NCBI GenBank assembly: GCA_964580235.1
Contig: CAZOJY010000020.1
Span: forward strand, 1-40,395
Length of the DNA: 40,395 nucleotides
Source: G020348385 sp964580235
Lineage (GTDB): Bacteria; Acidobacteriota; Aminicenantia; Aminicenantales; Aminicenantaceae
Reading direction: 5' to 3'
Shown: piece by piece, positions 7,342 through 15,769 of the stretch
How the letters are laid out: each line of letters begins with the position of its first letter
Numbering within the stretch: position 1 is the stretch's first letter
The notes under the pieces: generated by a model
What the model was told of the DNA's origin: nothing
Database searches by the model: none
The model's input: the letters and a program-made list of their open reading frames with translations, nothing else
Program-made: the position numbers and the translations under genes

Positions 7342-9234
7342 TTACTCTTCTTGAATTTTTGGCAAAATAAAATGAGAAGGATATTTCCTTGAATGATGGA
7401 TCGTATTCTCAGCTACGACCCATTCAGTTTCATCATAATTATTGCCTCCGGTGTTCAGATTTCGTTCGAACAATGGAAAATCGCTGCTTGACACTTGCAC
7501 ACGGATTTTATGTCCCTTTTTAAAGGTATTGCTGGTAGCATCCACATCTATTTGAATCTTATAAACTTCTCCCTTTTTCATCCAGACTTTTTTGGTGAAT
7601 CCTTCTCTATATCTTGCACGTAAAATCCCCTGTTGTATATTGTAAGCTGTACCATCGGGATACACATCCACAAGTTTAGCGGTAAAATCTGTATCTTTCG
7701 CTGATGAAGACACATACAAAATAGCTGTTATCGGACCTGTTAATTCAATGTCTTTCTCTAATGCTGGTGTCGTATATACCAAAACATCATTACGAATTTC
7801 TACTTTAGCTTGATCAACAGCACCAGCCTTGGTGCCATATGAGGTGCCACGTTGACCTCCTACAGAGGGGACAGGATTACCCGGATCATAGATAAACCTA
7901 TCGGAAGACTCTTTCTCTGGTCTTTTTGTGGAAAGCAATCCATCTCCATTCCTGCTATTAGCATGCCCATGGCTGTGGAGGTAATACTTGGTATATTGAG
8001 TTTCCGGCAAGGGCCAAACGTCTGCTGAATGCCATTCATTACTCCCCATCGTATAATACTGCACTTTAGGCATGTTCGTAATTCCGTTTTCTATTCCCTT
8101 TAGCCAGTAATCAAACCACTTGAGATAAATTCCATTCCAATCTTTTCTTGCATCTCCGACATCACGATCACCAACAATTGTGTGCTCTTTGGCACGCTCG
8201 AAGCCGCAATGCGTTGTAGGCGCAATAATCACAAACTGATTATTAGCGGAAGTCTCTGAAACAGAATTTTTCCTAAAATAATTGAATTCAAAAATAGTCT
8301 CTTCAACACTCGGGTCATACCACGTGCTCATATGCAGCGCCGGGACATCAATTTTTTCCGTACCGTCATAATATCCCATCACATCGTGCCACCATGGATC
8401 GCCAAAATCCGTTGTGATCAATTTGCGAAAATCATTTGGAGGCGCTCCCACCCTATCCATGATGTCAACAATTGGCAGAGTCCAATTGATTTTTTCCCAG
8501 TCAACTTCAGGAGCTTTACTCACACTTGGCTCGTAGAATTTACGTATCTCGCGGACCTCGGAATCCGAAAGACCGGGCGGCGGTTTGAGAGAGTATTTAC
8601 TGCCAGATTCAAAATACCATGGTAGGGTCGCAGCAAAATCAAGAACACCCCCTTTGAAACCGGTCCAATACCTGTAACGACCATTTGCTGCGCCAATCAT
8701 TGGACCATTCTGCGGTATCATGCACGTAAGATTCGGAGCCCTTAACGGAGCTTGTGCGGCTTGAACTTCGCCTGGATACGAACAGCCAATAGTGCCGACT
8801 TTGCCATTACTCCAGGGTTGTTTAGAAATCCATTGCACCGCGTCGTAGCCATCCTCGGCCTCATGTCCTGCGGGGGGGGAATAGATGCCTTCGGACTCAA
8901 ATTTTCCTCGACAATCCTGTACGGCAACAACAAAGCCCTGAGAAGCAAACATATAGGCTTGCCCTCTCTTCTCGCTCTCTCTGAAGCTGTTCTTATTGTA
9001 GGGAGTGCGTATGAGAACAGTCGGTAGCTTCTCATCTGAAATTTCAGGAAAATATAGGTCAGTCGATAGTCTTACCCCATCTCTCATGGGAACCATACGG
9101 CTTTTTTTTAACCGCACCTCATATTTAGGTTCTGGCACATCTTTTTGGTTTACTTTAATCGCAGAGCTTCGCGGCACAATAAAGAAAGAAAAAAAAATCA
9201 AAAATACCATCCAAAGCTTGATTTTTTTGAACAC
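7342..9234 (-). CDS. S15/CocE-NonD family alpha/beta hydrolase (X-Pro dipeptidyl-peptidase-like), secreted
   Basis: About 630 residues with a signal peptide (FKKIKLWMVFLIFFSFFIVPRSSA). The CocE/NonD signature is clear: MVPMRDGVRLSTDLYFP, then nucleophile Ser in GCSYPGE (~residue 152), Asp in STWYDPS, His in APTTHCGF, and a C-terminal jelly-roll domain ending RVQVSSSDFPLFERN. Family members cleave X-Pro dipeptides, acyl esters or beta-lactam-type amides. An ATG at 9240 lies only one base after GGAGGG, whereas the GTG at 9234 has a 6-base spacing and aligns with the ATG of the lipoprotein at 11531, which has the same leader; I therefore prefer 9234. It abuts copy 1 of the DUF885-like gene. Probably periplasmic. 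Confidence 0.85.
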   Translation of the reverse strand: MFKKIKLWMVFLIFFSFFIVPRSSAIKVNQKDVPEPKYEVRLKKSRMVPMRDGVRLSTDLYFPEISDEKLPTVLIRTPYNKNSFRESEKRGQAYMFASQGFVVAVQDCRGKFESEGIYSPPAGHEAEDGYDAVQWISKQPWSNGKVGTIGCSYPGEVQAAQAPLRAPNLTCMIPQNGPMIGAANGRYRYWTGFKGGVLDFAATLPWYFESGSKYSLKPPPGLSDSEVREIRKFYEPSVSKAPEVDWEKINWTLPIVDIMDRVGAPPNDFRKLITTDFGDPWWHDVMGYYDGTEKIDVPALHMSTWYDPSVEETIFEFNYFRKNSVSETSANNQFVIIAPTTHCGFERAKEHTIVGDRDVGDARKDWNGIYLKWFDYWLKGIENGITNMPKVQYYTMGSNEWHSADVWPLPETQYTKYYLHSHGHANSRNGDGLLSTKRPEKESSDRFIYDPGNPVPSVGGQRGTSYGTKAGAVDQAKVEIRNDVLVYTTPALEKDIELTGPITAILYVSSSAKDTDFTAKLVDVYPDGTAYNIQQGILRARYREGFTKKVWMKKGEVYKIQIDVDATSNTFKKGHKIRVQVSSSDFPLFERNLNTGGNNYDETEWVVAENTIHHSRKYPSHFILPKIQEE

Positions 9235-9274
9235 TTTCATCCCTCCTTGTATTAATTTAATGATTTGCGGATCT

Positions 9275-10696
9275 TTATTTAATTATATGGATCTCACGGG
9301 GTGGTGGAAAGAAATACTCGACTCCACTTTCGGTAGCAATCGCACCGTCATGCAACTGTATGGATAAATATTTCCCTTCACCCCATTCAGGCATTGGCAC
9401 ATAGACCCAGTATTCAAAATAGAAGTGGTGATTTAAAGGGAGTGTCATATCCCGCTGCCAATCAGGACCTAAAGGACCGATCCTGGGGGCATAAATTCCT
9501 GCGCCTGCGGCATGCATGTCGAGAGGAACCTGGGTCTTTTCAAGATCCAGATCCTTGTTATATATTTGTCTGTTTACATAGATAAACCCAGCTTCATCAA
9601 TTTTTCGTTTAAGGATTTCAAATGTTTCTCCAGCAGTACGCCCTGCCTTGACGTTGTCTTCGATAATTTTACGGACTTTCAGTGCATCTGCCCAAGCCTT
9701 TTTGACCTTTGGAGGCAGTTCTGTCTCTCCTTTACGAAGCACATAACCATATTCAAACGCGACCTCATATAAGTTCCCGAACTTCCAGTCAGGATCCAGA
9801 TAACAGCCGCTTTGGCAACCACCTTGTAGACAAATCAGGTCACCTCTCTGGAGCACATAGTCATCTCTTTCTCTATTTCCGTTCTTATCCACAACAGAAC
9901 GACTCCCTTCAAGATCGCTGAATTTGGTTACACCCGGCACGATTTGATCAAACTGTCTCTCGAAAGATTCTGCAATCATCTTACGCATTTTCTTAAATAG
10001 CACAATTTCGCCCTTCACCGGTCTCGATAAAAAATCCGTGATCACATATTCAGCAGAGACGATTCTCTTGGTGTATTTATCACCGAGAGCTTTGACCAGC
10101 AGGTTGTAGTCTGTATACGAAAGGCCGTCGGATCGCAATCGGGGAATTTCGTACAAAACGGGAGAGCCTAGCTTATCCAGGTAATTGACACCGATACGTT
10201 TGGGATCGCGTTCAGCAACATATTTACCGACGCCTTTAAATCTGAAGTCTAACTCTGTTTTTGATCCTCCCGGCCATTCGGTCCCGCCCTTTCTATAAAA
10301 AACCCCTAAAGGCATCCTGTATTCTGGTAAAGCTGTTAAAGGAATTCTGATTTCTGGTTGAGCAACTAGATCGTAGGCACCGCATTCTCGGACCAAATCA
10401 GCACTTTGCCCGAAAACTGCCCGCTCGATTCTGTCACCGCGGTCCGTAAAGATGAAAACCCCGGAGTCGCTTCCCAAGTTAGATGAAAGGGGATCGGGAT
10501 TTCCCTCTCTCAATACATGAATCCACATGTCGATATTGTTCTCCCGCATGACTTGAGGCAGGATGAGGTCAAACTTATCCCGGCGGATCTGATTCATCAA
10601 TTCCTTTAGATCGCCTTCTTCCTTGATCTGTGCATCTAATCCCTGAACAAGGAAAAGCAAACAAAAGAAAAAGAGAAGAATTCGTACTTTATTCAC
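9275..10696 (-). CDS. Secreted M24-family homologue, probable pseudoenzyme (paralogue A)
   Basis: 473 residues beginning with a signal peptide (MNKVRILLFFFCLLFLVQGLDAQ). The N-terminal creatinase-like domain carries NNIDMWIHV and GVFIFTDRGDRIERAVFG; the C-terminal pita-bread domain follows. M24 enzymes bind two metals through Asp, Asp, His, Glu, Glu. Here the first Asp position (SWDMG in paralogue C) reads CLQGG, the second is unclear, His (DMHAAG) and the fourth ligand Glu (FYFEYW) remain, and the last Glu (SYEDN in paralogue C) is replaced in IQLHDGAI. The canonical dimetal site is therefore broken. GTG start with AGGAGG upstream; paralogue B has an almost identical start region. It lies between the lipoprotein and S15 genes with gaps of 40-50 bp. 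Confidence 0.8.
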   Translation of the reverse strand: MNKVRILLFFFCLLFLVQGLDAQIKEEGDLKELMNQIRRDKFDLILPQVMRENNIDMWIHVLREGNPDPLSSNLGSDSGVFIFTDRGDRIERAVFGQSADLVRECGAYDLVAQPEIRIPLTALPEYRMPLGVFYRKGGTEWPGGSKTELDFRFKGVGKYVAERDPKRIGVNYLDKLGSPVLYEIPRLRSDGLSYTDYNLLVKALGDKYTKRIVSAEYVITDFLSRPVKGEIVLFKKMRKMIAESFERQFDQIVPGVTKFSDLEGSRSVVDKNGNRERDDYVLQRGDLICLQGGCQSGCYLDPDWKFGNLYEVAFEYGYVLRKGETELPPKVKKAWADALKVRKIIEDNVKAGRTAGETFEILKRKIDEAGFIYVNRQIYNKDLDLEKTQVPLDMHAAGAGIYAPRIGPLGPDWQRDMTLPLNHHFYFEYWVYVPMPEWGEGKYLSIQLHDGAIATESGVEYFFPPPREIHIIK

Positions 10697-10742
10697 GATT
10701 TTACCTCCTTATCCAAATTTCCGTCCCATCTTCACCGAAAAC

Positions 10743-11531
10743 TCACTTAAACACTCCTTCGGTGCTGTAAACTGTTCCTTTGGAAATTGTAAATCTCACT
10801 CCATCAACCGTTCCTTTCCGCTCGACAGTAATTGCCAACTCGAGTTCCCATTGCCCGGGTGCATAATCATACGGTCCAAAAGATGTCGTGGTCGCCGGGA
10901 ATTGATCAGACTTTGTTAGACCTGGTCCAGCAAAGTACACACCAATATTTTGTGCTATAGGATCAGTGTCCCATTTAAAAGTAATCGGGCTGGTCATGGG
11001 TTGAGTCACGTCCGGCTCTTTGAAACCGTTGTTTTTCGGAAATGGCAAAGGATCATCAGAGCCGGGCTCCCCATACCACAGCTCAATCTGGTCGCTTCCG
11101 TTTTCATACTGCGCTGTGATCGTATACATTCCGTCTCCAAAAAGCTCGTATGCTAAATTTGCTATAGCGGCTAATGTCCAGACACTTTCATTACCTTCCA
11201 GTTCAAAATCACGGATCACTTCTATACCATACTCTGGATCTTTCTGGTCAATAGCTCCATTGTCATCTCGTTCACATGTAAAAGATGCTCCGGAAGGAGT
11301 TGTAACTGTTATAGATTGCACCTGTACTCCAGTATCTTCTTTTGTCCTGACCGATACCCGCAGATCGTAGTCGCTGATTTTGGAGCCATCCAGTAGATTA
11401 AGTTTCGTATTGGTTGTTCCCAAATCGATACTTGAAATAGCAGATACATCTTTTATCTCCTTTTTTACTCCCAAACATGCGGAGATCAAGATAAACGGCA
11501 GTACCATCAACGGCTTGATTTGCTTGAACAT
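10743..11531 (-). CDS. Lipoprotein, function unknown
   Basis: 262 residues from the ATG at 11531, chosen because AGGAGG lies 7 bases upstream at 11539-11544; an ATG eight codons earlier at 11555 lacks such a site. The signal MFKQIKPLMVLPFILISAC has a lipobox (ISA-C). The mature part is mostly beta-type with two sections: a first domain with DLRVSVRTKEDTGVQV and FTCERDDNGAIDQKDPEYG, and a second domain from ~175 with TFKWDTDPIAQNIGVYFAG and TSFGPYDYAPGQWELELAI, which resembles an Ig-like/FN3-like fold. No enzyme motif is seen. The 5' leader and first ~13 codons resemble those of the S15 gene although the mature proteins are unrelated. It sits between two M24 paralogues. Confidence 0.75.
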   Translation of the reverse strand: MFKQIKPLMVLPFILISACLGVKKEIKDVSAISSIDLGTTNTKLNLLDGSKISDYDLRVSVRTKEDTGVQVQSITVTTPSGASFTCERDDNGAIDQKDPEYGIEVIRDFELEGNESVWTLAAIANLAYELFGDGMYTITAQYENGSDQIELWYGEPGSDDPLPFPKNNGFKEPDVTQPMTSPITFKWDTDPIAQNIGVYFAGPGLTKSDQFPATTTSFGPYDYAPGQWELELAITVERKGTVDGVRFTISKGTVYSTEGVFK

Positions 11532-11552
11532 TTTTATGCCTCCTTGTTTAAA

Positions 11553-11570
11553 CATGAATAATCCAGGCTA
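11553..11570 (-). repeat. Short palindrome-forming repeat unit
   Basis: On the minus strand this reads TAGCCTGGATTATTCATG. It matches at 15 of 18 positions the unit TAACCTGAATTATTCATA found at 30123-30140, and it resembles the copies at 20833 and 29987. It lies in the leader of the lipoprotein gene, just upstream of its ribosome-binding site. Confidence 0.5.
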
Positions 11571-11590
11571 GCTGAACGATTTGCGAATCT

Positions 11591-12952
11591 TTATCTAATA
11601 ATATAAATCCCTTTGGCAGGGGGATAGGGAAACTCAACTCCATCTTCGGTGACTATCGCACCGTCATGGAGACAAGCATATAAATGTTTTCCTTTACCCA
11701 ATTTAGGTACTGGCATATGGACCATGTATTCAAAAGCAAAGGTATGATTGACTTGAATCTTCCTATTCCGATGCCACTTAGGACCCATAGGAGAAATTCT
11801 GGGGGAAAGCACTCCTTTTCCCATAGCATGCAAGTCGAGGTGAACCTGGGTTTTTTTGGGATCTGCATTTCTGTCATATTCATCCCTATCGATATAAACA
11901 TATCCTGCTTCTTCTAGTTTATGTATGAGAATCTTCAGCGTTTCTCCCGCCGTAGGACCAACCTTGATGTTTTTTTGTAAAATTTCCCGAATTTTCAGAA
12001 TATCTTTCCAGAGTTTCTGGACTTCCGGAGGAAGTTCCGTTTCTCCTTCCCGCAGCACATAGCCGGTTCCGCCAGTGTCTGCATCCATGATCCTGAGCAT
12101 ATCACCGGCGCCGTGGAGTATACCAACCAGGTCGCCTCTCTGGATCACATAGTCGTCATTGGCGTGTTCATTTCCGTCCAGATCCCTGACAAAAACGTTC
12201 TGCTCAAGATCCCTCAATTTGGTTACACCCGGCACAATTTTATCAAAATTTCTATGCAGATATTCTGTTGCTCTAATACCCATCAGGCTGTGATATTCTA
12301 TTTCTTTCTGCACCCTTCTCGATAAGTAATCTAATATCAGATATTCAGCCGATACCATCCTCTTTGTATACTTATCACCTAAAGCTTTTACTAATAAGAG
12401 GTAGTCAGTATGCGAAATGCCATCGGTAAGCGCCCTCACTTCTGAGCCTTCTGCAAGTGACAGCTTTTCCGAGTAATTGACAGCGATTCTTTGGGGATTA
12501 CGTTCGGCAACAAATTCGCCAAGGCCCATAAATCTTAAATCCAATTCCGTTTCTGGGGCTTTGTCCGGATCTTTGGGCACATAATAGTTCTGTTGATCGA
12601 GATCTTCGGCTTTGTTGCCGATGATGTCGTATGCGCCTGGATCTACAACTTCACGCCCGAATTTAAAAACAACCCGTTCGATCCTTTTTTTGCTGCGGTC
12701 TGTAAAGATAAAAACTGCGGAGTTGCTGCCGAATTCATAGGCAAGGGGATCAGTCGCCCACGGTCGAATCACGTGGATCCACATGTCGATCTTATTTTTC
12801 CGCATGACCTGAGGCAGGTAGATGTCAAACTTATCCCGGCGAATCTTATTCATTAACTCCACCGTATCTTCTGGTTCTCGCTTCTGAGCCTGGAGCCCCT
12901 GGACAAGGAAAATAATGCTATAAATTGTGAAAAAAATCTTTACTTTACTCAC
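11591..12952 (-). CDS. Secreted M24-family homologue, probable pseudoenzyme (paralogue B)
   Basis: 453 residues; signal peptide MSKVKIFFTIYSIIFLVQGLQAQ. It shares long blocks with paralogue A: DKFDIYLPQVMRKNKIDMW, SAVFIFTDRSKKRIERVVF, GYVLREGETELPPEV and QVHLDLHAMG. As in A, metal ligands of the C-terminal pita-bread fold are lost: ILHGAGD instead of WDMGIG at the first Asp, and CLHDGAIVT instead of the last Glu block, while His (DLHAMG) and the fourth ligand Glu (FAFEYM) remain. Shared loss in A and B suggests they arose by duplication after the change. GTG start with AGGAGG eight bases upstream. Likely exported and structural, binding or regulatory rather than a canonical aminopeptidase (inference). 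Confidence 0.8.
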   Translation of the reverse strand: MSKVKIFFTIYSIIFLVQGLQAQKREPEDTVELMNKIRRDKFDIYLPQVMRKNKIDMWIHVIRPWATDPLAYEFGSNSAVFIFTDRSKKRIERVVFKFGREVVDPGAYDIIGNKAEDLDQQNYYVPKDPDKAPETELDLRFMGLGEFVAERNPQRIAVNYSEKLSLAEGSEVRALTDGISHTDYLLLVKALGDKYTKRMVSAEYLILDYLSRRVQKEIEYHSLMGIRATEYLHRNFDKIVPGVTKLRDLEQNVFVRDLDGNEHANDDYVIQRGDLVGILHGAGDMLRIMDADTGGTGYVLREGETELPPEVQKLWKDILKIREILQKNIKVGPTAGETLKILIHKLEEAGYVYIDRDEYDRNADPKKTQVHLDLHAMGKGVLSPRISPMGPKWHRNRKIQVNHTFAFEYMVHMPVPKLGKGKHLYACLHDGAIVTEDGVEFPYPPAKGIYIIR

Positions 12953-12989
12953 GATTTTACCTCCTATATTAATGATCTCGAATACGTTG

Positions 12990-14363
12990 TTAATGTATTA
13001 TCATTATCTCATCGTGCCAAGGATAGAGCGCCTCGACTCCCTTTTCGGTGACGATCGAATTGTCTTCGTAACTGATGCTCACCCGTTTTCCCCACTCTGG
13101 AATCCATGTGTGGACCATGAACTCGAATGCAAAGATGTAGTTCTGCTGAACCATAAGGTGAGCCCGTCCTTTTCGCCACGGGGCTATCGACGGGCCCGCC
13201 GTAACATCGCCGACACTGGTGTTCCCGGTGGCATGGAAGTCGATGGAAAAGCCGGATTTATCTGAATCTCCGAGTGCGTCCATCATATCCCTGTACTGCG
13301 ATGAGATATCGTCGGAAGGCGTATGGACAAAACCGCCTGCTTCGAGTGCTCGAACAATTGCCTTGAGCGATTCACCTGCAGTACGGCCTATTTTGAAAGT
13401 CTTACGGACAATCTCACGCGCTTTGATCGTGCGGTTCCACGCATGTTTGAGACCTTTTGGAATATCGATCTCGCCTTCCATCAGGATATAAGCGTTACGC
13501 TTGAAGTCTGTTCCGAAGTTCAAGTATCCGATACCCATGTCCCAAGAAATGTAATCGCCACGCTGAAAGACATACCCCGGTTTCCGGGTCTCTGTACGGT
13601 TTGATACTTCAGAATGAGATACTCCCGGCATGTACGGAAGATGTAAGGTCGCAGCTTCATACGATGGGGGTATTCCTTGTTCCAGAAGCTGATCCTGTGC
13701 CCACCAGCCAACCCCTTCTCGTGACGTTACACCTGGCTGAATTCTCCTGAGACCCGCATCCATAACCTGTCTTTGAATTTCGCAAGCATTTGCGAATGCG
13801 ATGAGCTCCCGCTGAACCCTTCTCACACGAAAATCGGTTATGACATTCTCTGCAGAAATAAGCCTGCTCGTATATTTCTCACCTAATGTCTTGGTCATCT
13901 TCAAATATGCTGTATGCGAAAGACCGTTGGCTATGGGAAGCGAGGCCGACATGTTGACAGCTATCACTTTGGGATCCCGTTCCTCCACAAATTTCCGCAG
14001 GTTTTCTCCCGAGCCGATAATATCGTAGAGACCATCTTGGTCTTCGCCGCCTAGGATTGCCCGCTCGATCCTGTCACCACCCCGGTCGGTAAAAATGTAG
14101 TAGCCGATGGGTTCCCACGCTCTATATTCAAACCATCCCCCTAAGTCCAGGGCGAGAGGATCCTTTTTTCCGCTCTCCACGACATGAATCCACATGTCAA
14201 CATTGTTATCCCTCATTGCCCCGGGAAGAACGAGGTCCAATTTTTCATGCCGTATGAGTCTCAGCATCTCATACCTTTGTTTTGATTTCTGCCCGTATGC
14301 ATAGTATACAGAAAGAAAAACAATAAGCGTGAAAAATAAGATCAGGACACTTTTTTTACTCAT
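12990..14363 (-). CDS. Secreted M24-family aminopeptidase P-like enzyme (paralogue C, intact metal site)
   Basis: 457 residues from the ATG at 14363. That start gives a 4-bp ATGA overlap with the upstream DUF885-like gene and a GGGAG site; a GTG five codons earlier is less likely. Signal peptide: MSKKSVLILFFTLIVFLSVYYAYG. The first two metal ligands are present with exact D-x10-D spacing (SWDMGIGYLNFGTDF), then His in IDFHATGN, Glu in FAFEFMV and Glu in ISYEDNSIVTEKG, the complete M24 set. It would remove N-terminal residues next to Pro or related bonds in the periplasm. Of the three complete copies in the window it is the only one with the full ligand set, and it may have founded the degenerate A and B (inference). 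Confidence 0.85.
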   Translation of the reverse strand: MSKKSVLILFFTLIVFLSVYYAYGQKSKQRYEMLRLIRHEKLDLVLPGAMRDNNVDMWIHVVESGKKDPLALDLGGWFEYRAWEPIGYYIFTDRGGDRIERAILGGEDQDGLYDIIGSGENLRKFVEERDPKVIAVNMSASLPIANGLSHTAYLKMTKTLGEKYTSRLISAENVITDFRVRRVQRELIAFANACEIQRQVMDAGLRRIQPGVTSREGVGWWAQDQLLEQGIPPSYEAATLHLPYMPGVSHSEVSNRTETRKPGYVFQRGDYISWDMGIGYLNFGTDFKRNAYILMEGEIDIPKGLKHAWNRTIKAREIVRKTFKIGRTAGESLKAIVRALEAGGFVHTPSDDISSQYRDMMDALGDSDKSGFSIDFHATGNTSVGDVTAGPSIAPWRKGRAHLMVQQNYIFAFEFMVHTWIPEWGKRVSISYEDNSIVTEKGVEALYPWHDEIMIIH

Positions 14364-15616
14364 AACGTCATCTCCCACCGGATCAGAGACATTGGGATCA
14401 TGCCAGATGCAAGATACTCATCCATAAACCGGCGCAGATTGAATGCATTCCCAAGCTGCTTGGCTCTGTCTCTGATGAGCTTCATGAACTGGACTTTACC
14501 CACGACCATTCCCATATGCCAACCCACATAGCGCAGGGTTGTTTGCATTTCATAATGCAAGTGGGGGCTGTCTTTGAGCAGCTCTCCATGCGGCGCACAC
14601 TTGACTGCAAAGTCCATGGCTTCTTCCAACGTAAACTCATGACTGTGCATTCTCAGGTCTGCAAGGGCTCGGCAAGTCCGGAATGCAGCCTGCTCGTAGA
14701 CGATCTCTCTCCCCCTGCGTGGTCGTGTATCAAGATATCCAGCGTGCATCAACAACTCCTCCAGAGCGAAAGCAAATCCTTCAGACCTAATCCAGTCTAT
14801 TTCATAAAGGCGTTGGGCTCCTCGGATGGGACGATTATCACGCTGATGCCTCAAGTTGTCAAAAAAGTGACCGACACATTCATGTGTTTCTTCGGGAAGC
14901 GACTCTCGATGGGAAAAATTAAAAAAGTAGTCGTGACGCTCCGGCCATGGGCTATCAAATTCGTGCCCTGTGCCAAAATAATCATCTGTCAATAGATAAT
15001 CTTGAACTGTAAAAATTTCCTCTTCTCTGAGGAATTTCATGACATGTTCCAGGGAATCTTTGACGCTTTGTTTGTATTCCTCCTGGGAGGATACAGGTTT
15101 GAGAGGGGGGAGCTTGCGGTTTCCGTTCTCTTCGATCCACTTGCCATAGCCCTCCACAGCTTCCTGAGCTCGTGTGGCTTCCTCTGCCAAATCCGGATGA
15201 TACTCGGCCAGTAAATCTGCAAGGTTATGGTAACCTTCACTTTCCTCCTTTGCACTCCTAACGGCCATAATTGCAAAATCTTTTACGCCTTCGGCAAGAT
15301 TTTGCTTGGCCTGTTCATATATCTTTGGGATGATCCTTAGCTGCTGTCTGAATTCATGTTGCTTTTCCTCGGGAAGGGGTAGGTTATCAGGAATCCGAAG
15401 GCCGATATCGATGACAGGTCCGGCTCCTCCCTGGGATGGAAGATAAAAACAGGGATCGCGGGACCAGGGCCGAAGAACTCGATGGTAAAATTCCAGTCCG
15501 TTCATTTCTGCTCGAACCAAATGATAATCCACTTGTTGGGAGACCGGCCATGCGCTTATGTCCATGGCTGCCAACCGGCCTTGTAGCTGCTTAAGGCCCA
15601 GTCTCTGCTCTTCCAT
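14360..15616 (-). CDS. DUF885-like metallopeptidase homologue (copy 2), 5'-damaged
   Basis: 418 residues from the first ATG, paralogous to 5734-7341. The metal-site motif is intact, HECVGH (H245, E246, H250), followed by EGFAFALEELLMHAG. Two oddities stand out. First, homology continues upstream of the ATG to about 15715 (YDDLVALFQEFREFQKP matching YADLVSLFEEFREFIKP of copy 1), yet the frame there has no ATG, GTG or TTG before its stop, so the native start is missing. Second, about 50 residues present in copy 1, including the YNWWMKNVHLIPYTWGEL block, are absent: WIEENGNRKLPPLKP joins directly. It is either a decaying gene or is translated by frameshift from the remnant upstream. The 3' end overlaps M24 paralogue C by 4 bp. 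Confidence 0.6.
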   Translation of the reverse strand: MEEQRLGLKQLQGRLAAMDISAWPVSQQVDYHLVRAEMNGLEFYHRVLRPWSRDPCFYLPSQGGAGPVIDIGLRIPDNLPLPEEKQHEFRQQLRIIPKIYEQAKQNLAEGVKDFAIMAVRSAKEESEGYHNLADLLAEYHPDLAEEATRAQEAVEGYGKWIEENGNRKLPPLKPVSSQEEYKQSVKDSLEHVMKFLREEEIFTVQDYLLTDDYFGTGHEFDSPWPERHDYFFNFSHRESLPEETHECVGHFFDNLRHQRDNRPIRGAQRLYEIDWIRSEGFAFALEELLMHAGYLDTRPRRGREIVYEQAAFRTCRALADLRMHSHEFTLEEAMDFAVKCAPHGELLKDSPHLHYEMQTTLRYVGWHMGMVVGKVQFMKLIRDRAKQLGNAFNLRRFMDEYLASGMIPMSLIRWEMTL

Positions 15617-15769
15617 GGCTGGGGCCGTATAATCAGGGATGCCATCAACAATTTTTGGTTTTTGGAACTCCCGAAATTCTTGAAAGAGTGCAACGAGGTC
15701 ATCGTAGTTCTGACTGCGTGTATTTGTTGAGTTTTTTTCTGATCTGCATGTTTTCCTTTTTTTTGCATG

